64,000 nt of DNA. It comes from Trueperella bialowiezensis. Its GTDB lineage: Bacteria; Actinomycetota; Actinomycetes; Actinomycetales; Actinomycetaceae. Numbering within the stretch: position 1 is the first letter of the stretch; each line of letters starts with the position of its first letter. Made by a program: the position numbers and the translations under genes. The notes below the pieces were generated by a model. That model was given only the letters and a program-made list of their open reading frames with translations. It ran no database searches and was not told where the DNA came from. Of the stretch, positions 20,104 to 28,111 are shown piece after piece. The stretch covers positions 1,979,250 through 2,043,249 of the forward strand of contig NZ_LR134476.1 of NCBI RefSeq assembly GCF_900637955.1, read 5' to 3'.

Positions 20104-21216
20104 GTGGCTGATTACTACGACATTCTCGGCGTGAGCCGCGATGCTACTCAGGCAGAAATTAAGAAGGCGTACCGTAAGAAGGCACGTCTACTGCATCCCG
20201 ACGAGGCCGGGGGCGGATCGGAAGAAGAGTTTAAAGAGGTCAACAAGGCCTACGAGGTGCTGTCGAACGAGGAAAAGCGCCAACTCTACGATATTGGTGG
20301 GGAAGCGGCCGTGTCCGGCAACGGGCTGGCAGCACCTGGATTCGGCGGCTTCCAAGATATTTTCGACACGTTTTTTGGCGGCGGTAATACGCGCCGCGGC
20401 CCGGCCTCTCGTACTCGGCGCGGCCAGGATTCGCTTATTCGGCTGAACTTGACGCTATCCGACGTCGTGTTCGGCGCGGATAAGGAGATTAATCACGACG
20501 CCGTCATCGAATGCCCCAACTGTCATGGGCATATGACCGAGCCGGGTACGGAACCCGTGCCGTGTACGAACTGTGACGGCACGGGCACCACGCAGCGGAT
20601 GACCCAGTCCCTGTTCGGCCAGGTCATGGCTCAAACGACGTGCGGGCAGTGCCAAGGTTTCGGCACGGTGATCGTCACCCCGTGTGGTGAGTGTTCGGGG
20701 GAGGGGCGCGTGCGAGCAAACCAGAATGTGACGATCAAGGTTCCGGCCGGCGTCGAAAACGGAATGCGCATCCGCCTTGCAGGCCGCGGCGATGCAGGAA
20801 TCGCGGGCGGGCCTGCTGGCGACCTGTTCGCCGAAGTACAGATCGCGCCCGATCCAGTGTTTACTCGCGACGGCGATGATTTGCTGTGCACGCTTGAAGT
20901 GCCGATGACGTCGGCGGCGCTGGGTGCGCACACTGAGATCGACACGCTAGACGGCACACAAACAGTGGAACTCAAACCTGGTACGCAGTCCGGTCACGTC
21001 ATCAAACTTCCGCACCTAGGTGTGGGGCGGATCCACCGCGGTGGGCGCGGCGACCTCAAAGTTCACATTCAAGTTGCAACGCCCACGAAGCTGGATTCTG
21101 GCCAACGCGAACTCCTTGAAAAGTTTGCTCGGATGCGTGGAGAAGACACCCCGCAGCTTGTGCAAACCACGTCGTCGGTCTTTTCGCGTTTGAAAGAGCG
21201 GTTTACAAGTCGATGA
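20104..21216 (+). CDS. dnaJ: chaperone DnaJ (DnaJ2 type)
   Basis: DnaK co-chaperone of 370 residues from GTG 20104 (AAGGAAACAG before it). J domain (1-66) with the HPD motif in LLHPDEAGG, a short Gly/Phe region (FGGFQDIFDTFFGGG), four zinc-binding C-x-x-C-x-G-x-G repeats (CPNCHG, CTNCDG, CGQCQG, CGECSG) and C-terminal substrate domains. Linked to hrcA, as is usual for actinobacterial DnaJ2, whereas DnaJ1 sits with dnaK/grpE elsewhere. The CIRCE site controls the pair. Confidence 0.96.
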   Translation: MADYYDILGVSRDATQAEIKKAYRKKARLLHPDEAGGGSEEEFKEVNKAYEVLSNEEKRQLYDIGGEAAVSGNGLAAPGFGGFQDIFDTFFGGGNTRRGPASRTRRGQDSLIRLNLTLSDVVFGADKEINHDAVIECPNCHGHMTEPGTEPVPCTNCDGTGTTQRMTQSLFGQVMAQTTCGQCQGFGTVIVTPCGECSGEGRVRANQNVTIKVPAGVENGMRIRLAGRGDAGIAGGPAGDLFAEVQIAPDPVFTRDGDDLLCTLEVPMTSAALGAHTEIDTLDGTQTVELKPGTQSGHVIKLPHLGVGRIHRGGRGDLKVHIQVATPTKLDSGQRELLEKFARMRGEDTPQLVQTTSSVFSRLKERFTSR

Positions 21217-21944
21217 CAAGGCCGCTCTATCTGGATCCGGACCTGGCTGATAGCGACGTCGTCATTCTCGGCGGAGCTGAAGGCCGCCACGCAGCCACGG
21301 TGCGGCGGACCCAGCCGGGCGAACAGATCGACGTCGCAAACGGGCAAGGGCTACGCCTGACTATCGAGGTCGAGGCGGTGGCAAAAAGCGAGGTGCGCGG
21401 GAAAGTGGTTCGCCGACTTCAGGAAGAACCGCCGCGGATTCACCTGACGATCGTGCAGGGCCTTGCCAAAGGTGGTCGCTCGGAACAGGCCGTGGAAACG
21501 TGCACTGAGTTTGGGGCTGACGCGTTCATTCCGTGGATGAGCGAGCGCGCGATTGTCCGCTGGGACGCCGCCCGAGCCGGCAAGGGCCGAGCAAAGTGGC
21601 AAGATACTGCGTGGGCGGCGGCCAAACAGTCGCGGCGAGCATTCGTACCGCGTGTCGAGCCCGTGGTGACGAGCCCGGAACTTGCCCAGCTGGTCGCCGA
21701 GTTTCCCGGAAAAGTTTTCCTATGCCACGAAGAGGCATCGCAGCGGCTCGTCGATGTTCTCCCGCACACACCCGGGCCAGAGCAGATCATGGTGATCATC
21801 GGCCCGGAAGGAGGGATCAGCCCGGCAGAAGTCGACGCCTTAACGCAGGCCGGGGCGAGCCCGGTACTGCTCGGCGCACACGTGCTCCGTTCTGCAACGG
21901 CAGGCGCGTGGGCAAGTGCCGTGATCAGGGCAAAGCTCGGTTAG
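21213..21944 (+). CDS. rsmE: 16S rRNA (uracil-1498-N3)-methyltransferase
   Basis: SPOUT-class methyltransferase making m3U1498 in 16S rRNA; 243 residues. N-terminal PUA-like domain (GAEGRHAATVRRTQPGE), then the knotted SAM site MVIIGPEGGISPAEVD and LLGAHVLRSATAGAWA, both hallmark motifs. ATG overlaps the dnaJ stop (ATGA). Followed 1 base later by phoH. Confidence 0.95.
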   Translation: MTRPLYLDPDLADSDVVILGGAEGRHAATVRRTQPGEQIDVANGQGLRLTIEVEAVAKSEVRGKVVRRLQEEPPRIHLTIVQGLAKGGRSEQAVETCTEFGADAFIPWMSERAIVRWDAARAGKGRAKWQDTAWAAAKQSRRAFVPRVEPVVTSPELAQLVAEFPGKVFLCHEEASQRLVDVLPHTPGPEQIMVIIGPEGGISPAEVDALTQAGASPVLLGAHVLRSATAGAWASAVIRAKLG

Positions 21945-21945
21945 T

Positions 21946-22920
21946 ATGGAAACGATGGAATCTAAGACAACCGTAAGCGTTCCAGAACGCATTCCGATGA
22001 TCAACATTCTCGGGCATCGCGACGAGGTGCTACGAGCTTTGGAAGCCGGGCTAGAGCCCGTCCAGATTCATGTGCTCGGGCAAGATATTAGGCTCAGCGG
22101 CCCGGAAGCCGACGTCGCTCTTGCCGCCGATCTCATGAACGAACTGATCTCCGTGGCAGGAACCGGAGAGCATTTAACAGTTGACGCCGTTGAACGTGCG
22201 ATTACCATTTTGCGATCCGGGCTTGCCAAACCCACAGACCTGCTCAACTCTGACATCCTCACCAACCGGGGCAAGACGATCCGGCCCAAAACCCTTGGCC
22301 AAAAAGCGTATGTGGATGCGATCGATGACAACACGATCGTCTTCGGAATCGGCCCTGCCGGCACCGGTAAAACGTATTTGGCGATGGCCAAGGCTGTTGT
22401 GGCACTGCAGAAAAAGGAAGTCTCGCGGATCGTCCTCTCGCGGCCTGTCGTCGAAGCGGGCGAATCGCTCGGCTATCTGCCCGGTTCGCTCAACGATAAG
22501 ATCGATCCGTACATGCGCCCCCTGTATGACGCGCTGTATGACATGATTGATTCGGATGCGATTGTTAAACTGCTCGCCGCCGGAACGATCGAAGTGGCTC
22601 CGTTGGCATACATGCGCGGGCGCACGCTCAACGATGCGTTCGTGATTTTGGACGAGGCACAAAACACCACTCCGGAACAGCTGAAAATGTTCCTTACCCG
22701 CCTGGGGTATCGGTCCAAGATGGTAGTCACCGGTGATTTGACCCAGGTTGACCTACCGCGCAATCAGCGTTCAGGGCTGGGGCTTGTGCGCAGAATTTTG
22801 CGCGATGTGGACGACATCAAGTTCATCGAGCTGGGGTCTGCCGATGTGGTGCGCCACCGGCTGGTCGCTGACATTATCGACGCATATGCGCGTTATGATG
22901 CCGAAGAAGGTGGGCGATGA
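21946..22920 (+). CDS. phoH: PhoH-like ATPase
   Basis: 324 residues. Walker A GPAGTGKTYLAM, VEAGESLGYLPG, Walker B FVILDEAQNTTPEQ and VTGDLTQVDLPR define the PhoH/YbeZ family, a helicase-like ATPase that works with the RNase YbeY in rRNA processing. ybeY follows with a 4-base overlap, which supports this role over phosphate starvation. ATG 21946 and ATG 21955 are both possible starts. Confidence 0.94.
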   Translation: METMESKTTVSVPERIPMINILGHRDEVLRALEAGLEPVQIHVLGQDIRLSGPEADVALAADLMNELISVAGTGEHLTVDAVERAITILRSGLAKPTDLLNSDILTNRGKTIRPKTLGQKAYVDAIDDNTIVFGIGPAGTGKTYLAMAKAVVALQKKEVSRIVLSRPVVEAGESLGYLPGSLNDKIDPYMRPLYDALYDMIDSDAIVKLLAAGTIEVAPLAYMRGRTLNDAFVILDEAQNTTPEQLKMFLTRLGYRSKMVVTGDLTQVDLPRNQRSGLGLVRRILRDVDDIKFIELGSADVVRHRLVADIIDAYARYDAEEGGR

Positions 22921-23429
22921 TTGACGTTAATGACGAATCCGGGTTCGAACCTGCTGTTGGGGTAGCTGAAATAGCGGAGCTAGCAGCCTATGTGCTCGAC
23001 GAGATGCGGGTCCACCCGCAGGCAGACCTGTCGATCCTCCTCGTTGATGAGGAGCAGATGGCGGTGCTTCACGAACAGTGGATGGATCTGCCAGGGCCAA
23101 CGGACGTGCTGTCTTTCCCTATGGACGAACTGCGCCCCGCGCCACCTGGGGTGGAGCCCACGCCTGGCTTGTTGGGCGATATCGTCGTGTGTCCGGCGGT
23201 TGCGGCTAAGCAGGCACTTGCTGCAGGGCACGCCACGATGGAAGAGATCTTGCTGCTCGTCACGCATGGCATCTTGCATCTGCTCGGCTACGACCATGCG
23301 GAAGAAGAAGAAAAGAAAGAAATGTTTGATCTGCAACGCAGACTTCTGCTCACGTTCCTTGCTCGCGAGCCTCGCGAGGAAGGCTCGGGCGATATTGACC
23401 AGACAGCGCCGGTGATGGGCACCGAATGA
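22917..23429 (+). CDS. ybeY: endoribonuclease YbeY
   Basis: Zinc metallo-RNase for 16S rRNA 3' maturation and ribosome quality control; 170 residues. The metal site H-G-I-L-H-L-L-G-Y-D-H is complete (three His), and DVLSFPMDE precedes it as expected. Stop overlaps the next start by 4 bases. Acidic N-terminus slightly extended. Confidence 0.95.
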   Translation: MIDVNDESGFEPAVGVAEIAELAAYVLDEMRVHPQADLSILLVDEEQMAVLHEQWMDLPGPTDVLSFPMDELRPAPPGVEPTPGLLGDIVVCPAVAAKQALAAGHATMEEILLLVTHGILHLLGYDHAEEEEKKEMFDLQRRLLLTFLAREPREEGSGDIDQTAPVMGTE

Positions 23430-24664
23430 TTATCGCACTGATCGCAATTAGCCTCCTTCTTTCTGCCTTGATGGGCGTGATCGCGCAGGCCCTCAACTCG
23501 GTGTCACGTATGCGAATCAAGCAGATCGTGGAAGAAGACGCTCGCGAACGCAAACTCGACAAGATTTATGATCGGCGCCCGGCCGCGCTCGCAGCAATAT
23601 CAGCCTTGCGCACCTTATTTATCGTCTGTGTGGCATTTGGCGTGGCCGTCATTGTTGCACGGTATGTGGATGGTGTGTGGACGGCGTTCGCGTTGACGTT
23701 AGGCATATCGGCGGCGCTGTTTGCTCTCATGGCTTTCGTGATTCCGTCGGATCTTGGGCGTAGGCATTCGGCGCGAGTGTTGGGGATGACAGCCAGCATC
23801 GTGTGGCCGCTGGCCCGAATCGGGTCGATTTTCGTGACGCGGCGTGAACCGAACGAGGAAGAGCGTGAGCACCGTAGCGAGCACGAACTGCAGGTGATGG
23901 TTGAGCGCGTGTCGGAGTCTGACGTGTTGGAAGACGACGAGCGGTCCATGTTGCAAAACATTTTCGAACTGTCGAACACGATTATTCGTGAAGTGATGGT
24001 TCCGCGTACGGACATGATTACGATTGATGCGAACGAGACACTGGACAGGGCGCTGTCGCTTTTCACAAGGTCGGGCTTTTCCCGGGTTCCAGTGATCGGC
24101 GAGTCGGTCGATGACCTGCTGGGCGTGCTCTACCTCAAGGATGTCATTCGCCGTACGCACAGGCGCAGTGACACCGAAGGGCTCGTGGTGTCGGATGTTA
24201 TGCGTGAGGCACAGTTCGTACCGGAGTTCATGCTTGCCGACGAGCTTTTAGAGTTCATGCAAAAGAGCCAGAACCATATCGCGTTTGCCGTCGACGAATA
24301 CGGTGGTATCGCCGGCATGGTGACGATCGAGGACGTCGTCGAAGAAATTGTGGGCGAAGTTGTCGACGAACACGATCGCGCTCAGCCCGAGATCGAACAG
24401 ATTGACGACGGCGTTTACCGCGTGCCAGCTCGAATGGGAATTGATGACATCGGGGACCTCTTCGGTCTAGATTTTGACGACGACGACGTGGAGACAATCG
24501 GCGGGCTCCTCACGAAAGAGCTTGGCCGCTTACCGATCCGCGGATCGAAGGCTGAAGCTGGCGGTCTGCTGATGACGGCGGACAGGTTTGAGGGCCGCAA
24601 GAAACGACTATCGACGGTGATAGTCCAAATGAGACACGAGCGTGAGGACGACTCCGATGACTGA
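23426..24664 (+). CDS. CorC/HlyC-type CBS-domain membrane protein
   Basis: 412 residues. N-terminal DUF21/CNNM membrane domain (helices around 3-20, 55-75, 82-105), a cytosolic CBS pair (VMVPRTDMITID; VPVIGESVDDLLGVLYLKDV; DEYGGIAGMVTIEDVVEEIVGE) and a C-terminal CorC_HlyC domain. Related proteins are Mg/Co transport or efflux factors; the hemolysin label is historical. Placement between ybeY and era is conserved in actinobacteria. Substrate unproven. Confidence 0.9.
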   Translation: MIIALIAISLLLSALMGVIAQALNSVSRMRIKQIVEEDARERKLDKIYDRRPAALAAISALRTLFIVCVAFGVAVIVARYVDGVWTAFALTLGISAALFALMAFVIPSDLGRRHSARVLGMTASIVWPLARIGSIFVTRREPNEEEREHRSEHELQVMVERVSESDVLEDDERSMLQNIFELSNTIIREVMVPRTDMITIDANETLDRALSLFTRSGFSRVPVIGESVDDLLGVLYLKDVIRRTHRRSDTEGLVVSDVMREAQFVPEFMLADELLEFMQKSQNHIAFAVDEYGGIAGMVTIEDVVEEIVGEVVDEHDRAQPEIEQIDDGVYRVPARMGIDDIGDLFGLDFDDDDVETIGGLLTKELGRLPIRGSKAEAGGLLMTADRFEGRKKRLSTVIVQMRHEREDDSDD

Positions 24665-25574
24665 TTTTCCTGAAGATTTTAAAGCTGGTTTCGTCTCCGT
24701 CGTCGGGCGGCCAAACGCCGGTAAGTCCACGCTTATGAACGCCATGGTGGGCACGAAGATCGCGATTACGGCTGACCAGCCGGAAACCACGCGCCGAGTG
24801 ATTCGCGGGATCGTCCATCGCGACGACGGCCAGCTCATCCTCGTTGACACTCCTGGGGTGCACCGGCCGCGTACCTTACTCGGGCAGCGGCTCAACGACA
24901 TGGTGGGAACCGCACTAGCCGATGTGGACGCGGTGGCCTTGTGCATGCCTGCCGACGAAAGTGCCGGGCCAGGCGACAGGTTCATTCTCGACCAGGTCAA
25001 GAAAGCTGGCGCCCCCATCGTGGCGGTGCTGACCAAGACGGACAAAGTGACGAAGGAAGCGCTAGCCGAGCGCATCATTGAGGTCTCCCAGATGCACGAG
25101 TTCGCCCAGATCGTTCCCGTGTCTGCTGTGGCCGGCGAACAGGTCGACCTGCTGGGCGATCTGCTTATCGAACTCATGCCACAAAGCCCACCGCTCTACC
25201 CGAAAGACACGATCACAGACGAAACTGAAGAAGAGCTGATCGCTGAGCTTATCCGCGAAGCCGCACTTGTGGGCGTGCGTGAAGAGTTGCCGCACTCGAT
25301 CGCCGTCGTCGTCGAAGAAATGATCGAACGGCCCCGCAAAAAGGGTGATGAGCGCCCGCCGGTCATGGCTATTAACGCCCACCTGTACGTCGAGCGGCCC
25401 TCCCAGAAGGGAATCGTCATCGGAAAAGGCGGGCAGCGAATGAAGAAGGTGGGCCAGCAGGCACGGCACAACATTGAACGTCTACTTGGTCAGCCCGTTT
25501 ACCTCGACTTGCACGTCAAAGTCGCTAAAGAATGGCAACGTGATCCGAAGATGCTCGGGCGGCTCGGCTTTTGA
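24657..25574 (+). CDS. era: GTPase Era
   Basis: 305 residues from ATG 24657, which overlaps the previous gene by 8 bases. G1 GRPNAGKST, G3 DTPGVH, G4 TKTD and a C-terminal KH domain with IGKGGQRMKKVG that binds the 3' end of 16S rRNA near the anti-Shine-Dalgarno. Essential 30S assembly factor, consistent with ybeY and phoH beside it. Confidence 0.97.
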   Translation: MTDFPEDFKAGFVSVVGRPNAGKSTLMNAMVGTKIAITADQPETTRRVIRGIVHRDDGQLILVDTPGVHRPRTLLGQRLNDMVGTALADVDAVALCMPADESAGPGDRFILDQVKKAGAPIVAVLTKTDKVTKEALAERIIEVSQMHEFAQIVPVSAVAGEQVDLLGDLLIELMPQSPPLYPKDTITDETEEELIAELIREAALVGVREELPHSIAVVVEEMIERPRKKGDERPPVMAINAHLYVERPSQKGIVIGKGGQRMKKVGQQARHNIERLLGQPVYLDLHVKVAKEWQRDPKMLGRLGF

Positions 25575-27070
25575 GTACTACCGAAGAAGACAAACGCACG
25601 CGAGTCCCACTCGCGGTGGTGTGGTTGCTTGCAGTATTGATCCTCGGATTGTGGGGATCGTGGGCCGGGCCCGCGTGGAATCCGCAGCCGATGACGAACC
25701 TCATCGTGCCATCAACAAGCTCCACGGAGGTCACCTCGGCTGTAGACACGCCAGAACTAGGAACCTACGAGGTACGCGAGACCATCCACGACGTGCCACG
25801 CGAACACGGCGAACCCATGAGGGTGACGCTCCGCGAACCCGTGGGCGCTGAAGGCCAGCGCCCCGGCGTCGTCTTCCTACACGGCACAGGAACGTCCACC
25901 CACGAGGCGTTCGCCGAGCACGCCACGTGGCTCGCCTCAACAGGAATCGTCACCGCCGTCCCCGACAAGAACCTAGACGGCTATTCAACACTCGCCCGGG
26001 ATTACGAATCGTTGGCAGACGGCTACCATGACGTAGCGAAATGGTTACGCTCCCAGCCCTCAGTCTACGAACGCGACGTCGGCTACTACGGTGAATCAGA
26101 AGGTGCACTCATCGCACCGATTTCGACGGTACGTGACCCACGCACAGCGTTCTTAATCCTCGTCTCCGATCCCGTCATGCCAATCAGGGAACAGGGGGCG
26201 CTCGCGGCTGACACATATTTGCGAGAAATCGGAGCCCCTAAGCAGCTGTACTTAGCGATCCCGCGCCTGATCTCGGGAGCAATTGCAGACGGTAATTTTG
26301 CTTACGCCAACTTCGATCCCAGTCCGTACCATCGCAAAATTACGGTGCCCGTGTTTATGGCCTACGGTACGCGTGATATTTCGATGCCGATCGTGCAAGG
26401 GCCCATCATGTTGGCGCGTGATCTTGCAGAAGCGAACAATAGATCTTTGCTCGTCCGTTACTACGACGGCGCTGACCACGGCCTGCGTATCGACGGCGAA
26501 CTTCAAAGCGCTCCATACCGGGATATCGCGGATTTTATTAACGGTCTGCCCAGTTCGGTCTACGTCAGTGACATAGTGGCGGGTGCACAGCCGCGCCAAG
26601 ACTATGTTGCCCAAACCGTTGATACGCCGAGGTGGTTCGGATCCGGACACGCGATGCTCGTGACCTTAGCGGCCGGTGTCACGCTGACAATCGTCGGTGC
26701 GGGCTTGCTCATCGTGGGTAAGCTCCCCGTTGGCGCGCGGCAAAACTATCAGGGGGTGGGCCGCCCGATGGTGACCAGCTCAGCGGCGATACTTCTTACC
26801 TGGGTCGTGTTTATCGTCTACGTGGTTGCGCTGGCCGAGTTGGCGCTGAGCTATGAGACGAACCGGTGGGTGGTACAAGGCGGATGGCTGATCTTACAGA
26901 TTCTCGCGTTGGGCGCGGTGTACTTGCTGGTGCGGGCGCTAAGAATCTGGCGTGCCAACCGAATGGAGACTCGGTGGGCGGCCGTTAGCCTGTTCATCCT
27001 GACTGCGGGGCAGACCCTTTTGCTGTTCGCTCTTGCCTATTGGGGCGTGTACCCCAGTGTATTGAATTAG
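25571..27070 (+). CDS. membrane-bound alpha/beta hydrolase
   Basis: 499 residues; TTG start overlaps the era stop (TTGA). Layout: one N-terminal helix (about 12-32), an exported alpha/beta-hydrolase domain (about 80-340) with GVVFLHGTGTS oxyanion region, nucleophile elbow YGESEG (G-x-S-x-G), a likely acid in YGTRDIS and catalytic His in DGADHGLR, then four helices at the C-terminus (about 360-495). Substrate unknown; the family includes dienelactone hydrolases, esterases and acyltransferase-like enzymes. The C-terminal membrane bundle is unusual for these. A signal-anchor topology with the hydrolase outside is an inference. Confidence 0.75.
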   Translation: MSTTEEDKRTRVPLAVVWLLAVLILGLWGSWAGPAWNPQPMTNLIVPSTSSTEVTSAVDTPELGTYEVRETIHDVPREHGEPMRVTLREPVGAEGQRPGVVFLHGTGTSTHEAFAEHATWLASTGIVTAVPDKNLDGYSTLARDYESLADGYHDVAKWLRSQPSVYERDVGYYGESEGALIAPISTVRDPRTAFLILVSDPVMPIREQGALAADTYLREIGAPKQLYLAIPRLISGAIADGNFAYANFDPSPYHRKITVPVFMAYGTRDISMPIVQGPIMLARDLAEANNRSLLVRYYDGADHGLRIDGELQSAPYRDIADFINGLPSSVYVSDIVAGAQPRQDYVAQTVDTPRWFGSGHAMLVTLAAGVTLTIVGAGLLIVGKLPVGARQNYQGVGRPMVTSSAAILLTWVVFIVYVVALAELALSYETNRWVVQGGWLILQILALGAVYLLVRALRIWRANRMETRWAAVSLFILTAGQTLLLFALAYWGVYPSVLN

Positions 27071-27136
27071 GAGGGGCATAACTAACAGCGGCAAAGTTCA
27101 CATACGCGTAGTATGGTAGCCGACGAAAGGGACATC

Positions 27137-27925
27137 GTGAACACATTAACTGCACGAGCCGCAGCCTTATCACACACGGGGCTGGTTCGGCGTCGTAACG
27201 AAGACAGGGTGTTCACATCTCAGCGCCTTCTTGCCGTCGCTGATGGCATGGGCGGGCACACGCTTGGTGATGTGGCGGCGCAATACGCAATAGACGGCCT
27301 CGCCGCGATTGCCGGTGAACTTGACGTGATCGGTGATCTTGGCGAGCGGGAGCAGGCCGTCCAGCGAGCACTCACCGAGGTTGCAGACAAGATTTGCCGG
27401 CACCTTGAGGGGCGAGGGTCTGGCAATACTGTGACTCGGATTCTCAACTTTTCGCGGGCTGCGGGTACGACGCTTTCGGCTTTGCATCTGGGTGCGACGC
27501 CGCTCGTGTTTCACGTTGGTGATTCGCGGGCCTATCGCTATCGTGCCGGTCAGCTGCTGCGGGTCACTCACGATCATTCTCTCGTCCAGGAAATGTTGGA
27601 CGCGGGCGAGATCACGCCGGAAGAAGCACACAACCATCCGCGGCGGAATATCATCACGCGTGCGATCGGCACCTATGGGCCACCGGCCGTGGAATTTACC
27701 GCTGTCGATCTGGTGCCGGGCGACGTGGTCTTGCTGTGTTCAGACGGACTATCGGACGAGTTGGATGACGCCGAAATTCTTCGCCTCATGAACGCAGACT
27801 TTCTTGGCAACGACGCCGAAGCGCATGTGAGTGTGGAAGATCTTGCCGAACATCTGGTGGAAGCCGCGCTCGACGCCGGCGGCCATGACAACATTTCAGT
27901 GGTTGTTGCTGAGATTAACGCCTAG
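27137..27925 (+). CDS. PP2C-family Ser/Thr protein phosphatase
   Basis: 262 residues from GTG 27137, which has AAAGGG with 5-base spacing; ATG 27113 is an in-frame alternative with no ribosome site. Metal-binding motifs: RNEDRV, ADGMGGH, GDSRAYRYR, the DGLSDE segment and GGHDNISVVV near the end, all present. Dephosphorylates substrates of Pkn-type kinases in other actinobacteria; no kinase gene lies in this window. A TAGTAT -10 box at 27110-27115 suggests a very short 5' leader. Confidence 0.93.
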   Translation: MNTLTARAAALSHTGLVRRRNEDRVFTSQRLLAVADGMGGHTLGDVAAQYAIDGLAAIAGELDVIGDLGEREQAVQRALTEVADKICRHLEGRGSGNTVTRILNFSRAAGTTLSALHLGATPLVFHVGDSRAYRYRAGQLLRVTHDHSLVQEMLDAGEITPEEAHNHPRRNIITRAIGTYGPPAVEFTAVDLVPGDVVLLCSDGLSDELDDAEILRLMNADFLGNDAEAHVSVEDLAEHLVEAALDAGGHDNISVVVAEINA

Positions 27926-27981
27926 CAGCGCGGCGTCGTTCACTTTCTGGACGTCCAACTGAGAATTTGAAAGTTGCGGGG

Positions 27982-27987
27982 TAATCT
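27982..27987 (+). promoter_or_regulatory. -10 box for the leuA leader transcript
   Basis: TAATCT lies exactly 6 bases before GTG 27994, so transcription would start at or next to the leader-peptide start codon. No clear -35 hexamer is seen at 17 bases. Confidence 0.6.
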
Positions 27988-27993
27988 AGGAGG

Positions 27994-28044
27994 GTGCACA
28001 TTTCGTTGCTCCTACTTATTCGCCGCGGCGAGGTCACCAGCTGA
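27994..28044 (+). CDS. leuL: leuA leader peptide (16 residues, four consecutive Leu)
   Basis: GTG-CAC-ATT-TCG then TTG-CTC-CTA-CTT (four Leu codons, four different codons) and a stop at 28042-28044: M-H-I-S-L-L-L-L-I-R-R-G-E-V-T-S. A Leu run just upstream of leuA is the signature of attenuation by charged tRNA-Leu. GTG sits right behind AGGAGG, too close to act as a ribosome site, and 6 bases after a TAATCT box, so it is probably translated from a leaderless mRNA. Too short for usual gene calls. Confidence 0.82.
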   Translation: MHISLLLLIRRGEVTS

Positions 28045-28059
28045 CCCCTCCCCGCGGGT
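28017..28059 (+). promoter_or_regulatory. candidate leuA attenuator hairpin
   Basis: CCGCGGCGAGGTC (about 28022-28034) can pair with GACCCCTCCCCGCGG (about 28043-28057) with a small bulge, overlapping the leader stop codon. Ribosome stalling at the Leu codons just upstream would change its formation. No T tract follows, so it may act on translation of leuA instead of ending transcription. Base-pair limits are by eye. Confidence 0.5.
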
Positions 28060-28111
28060 ACTTGTGTTGGCTAACTGGAATATCCGTTATTGAACTGTAG
28101 GAGAAGCTTTT

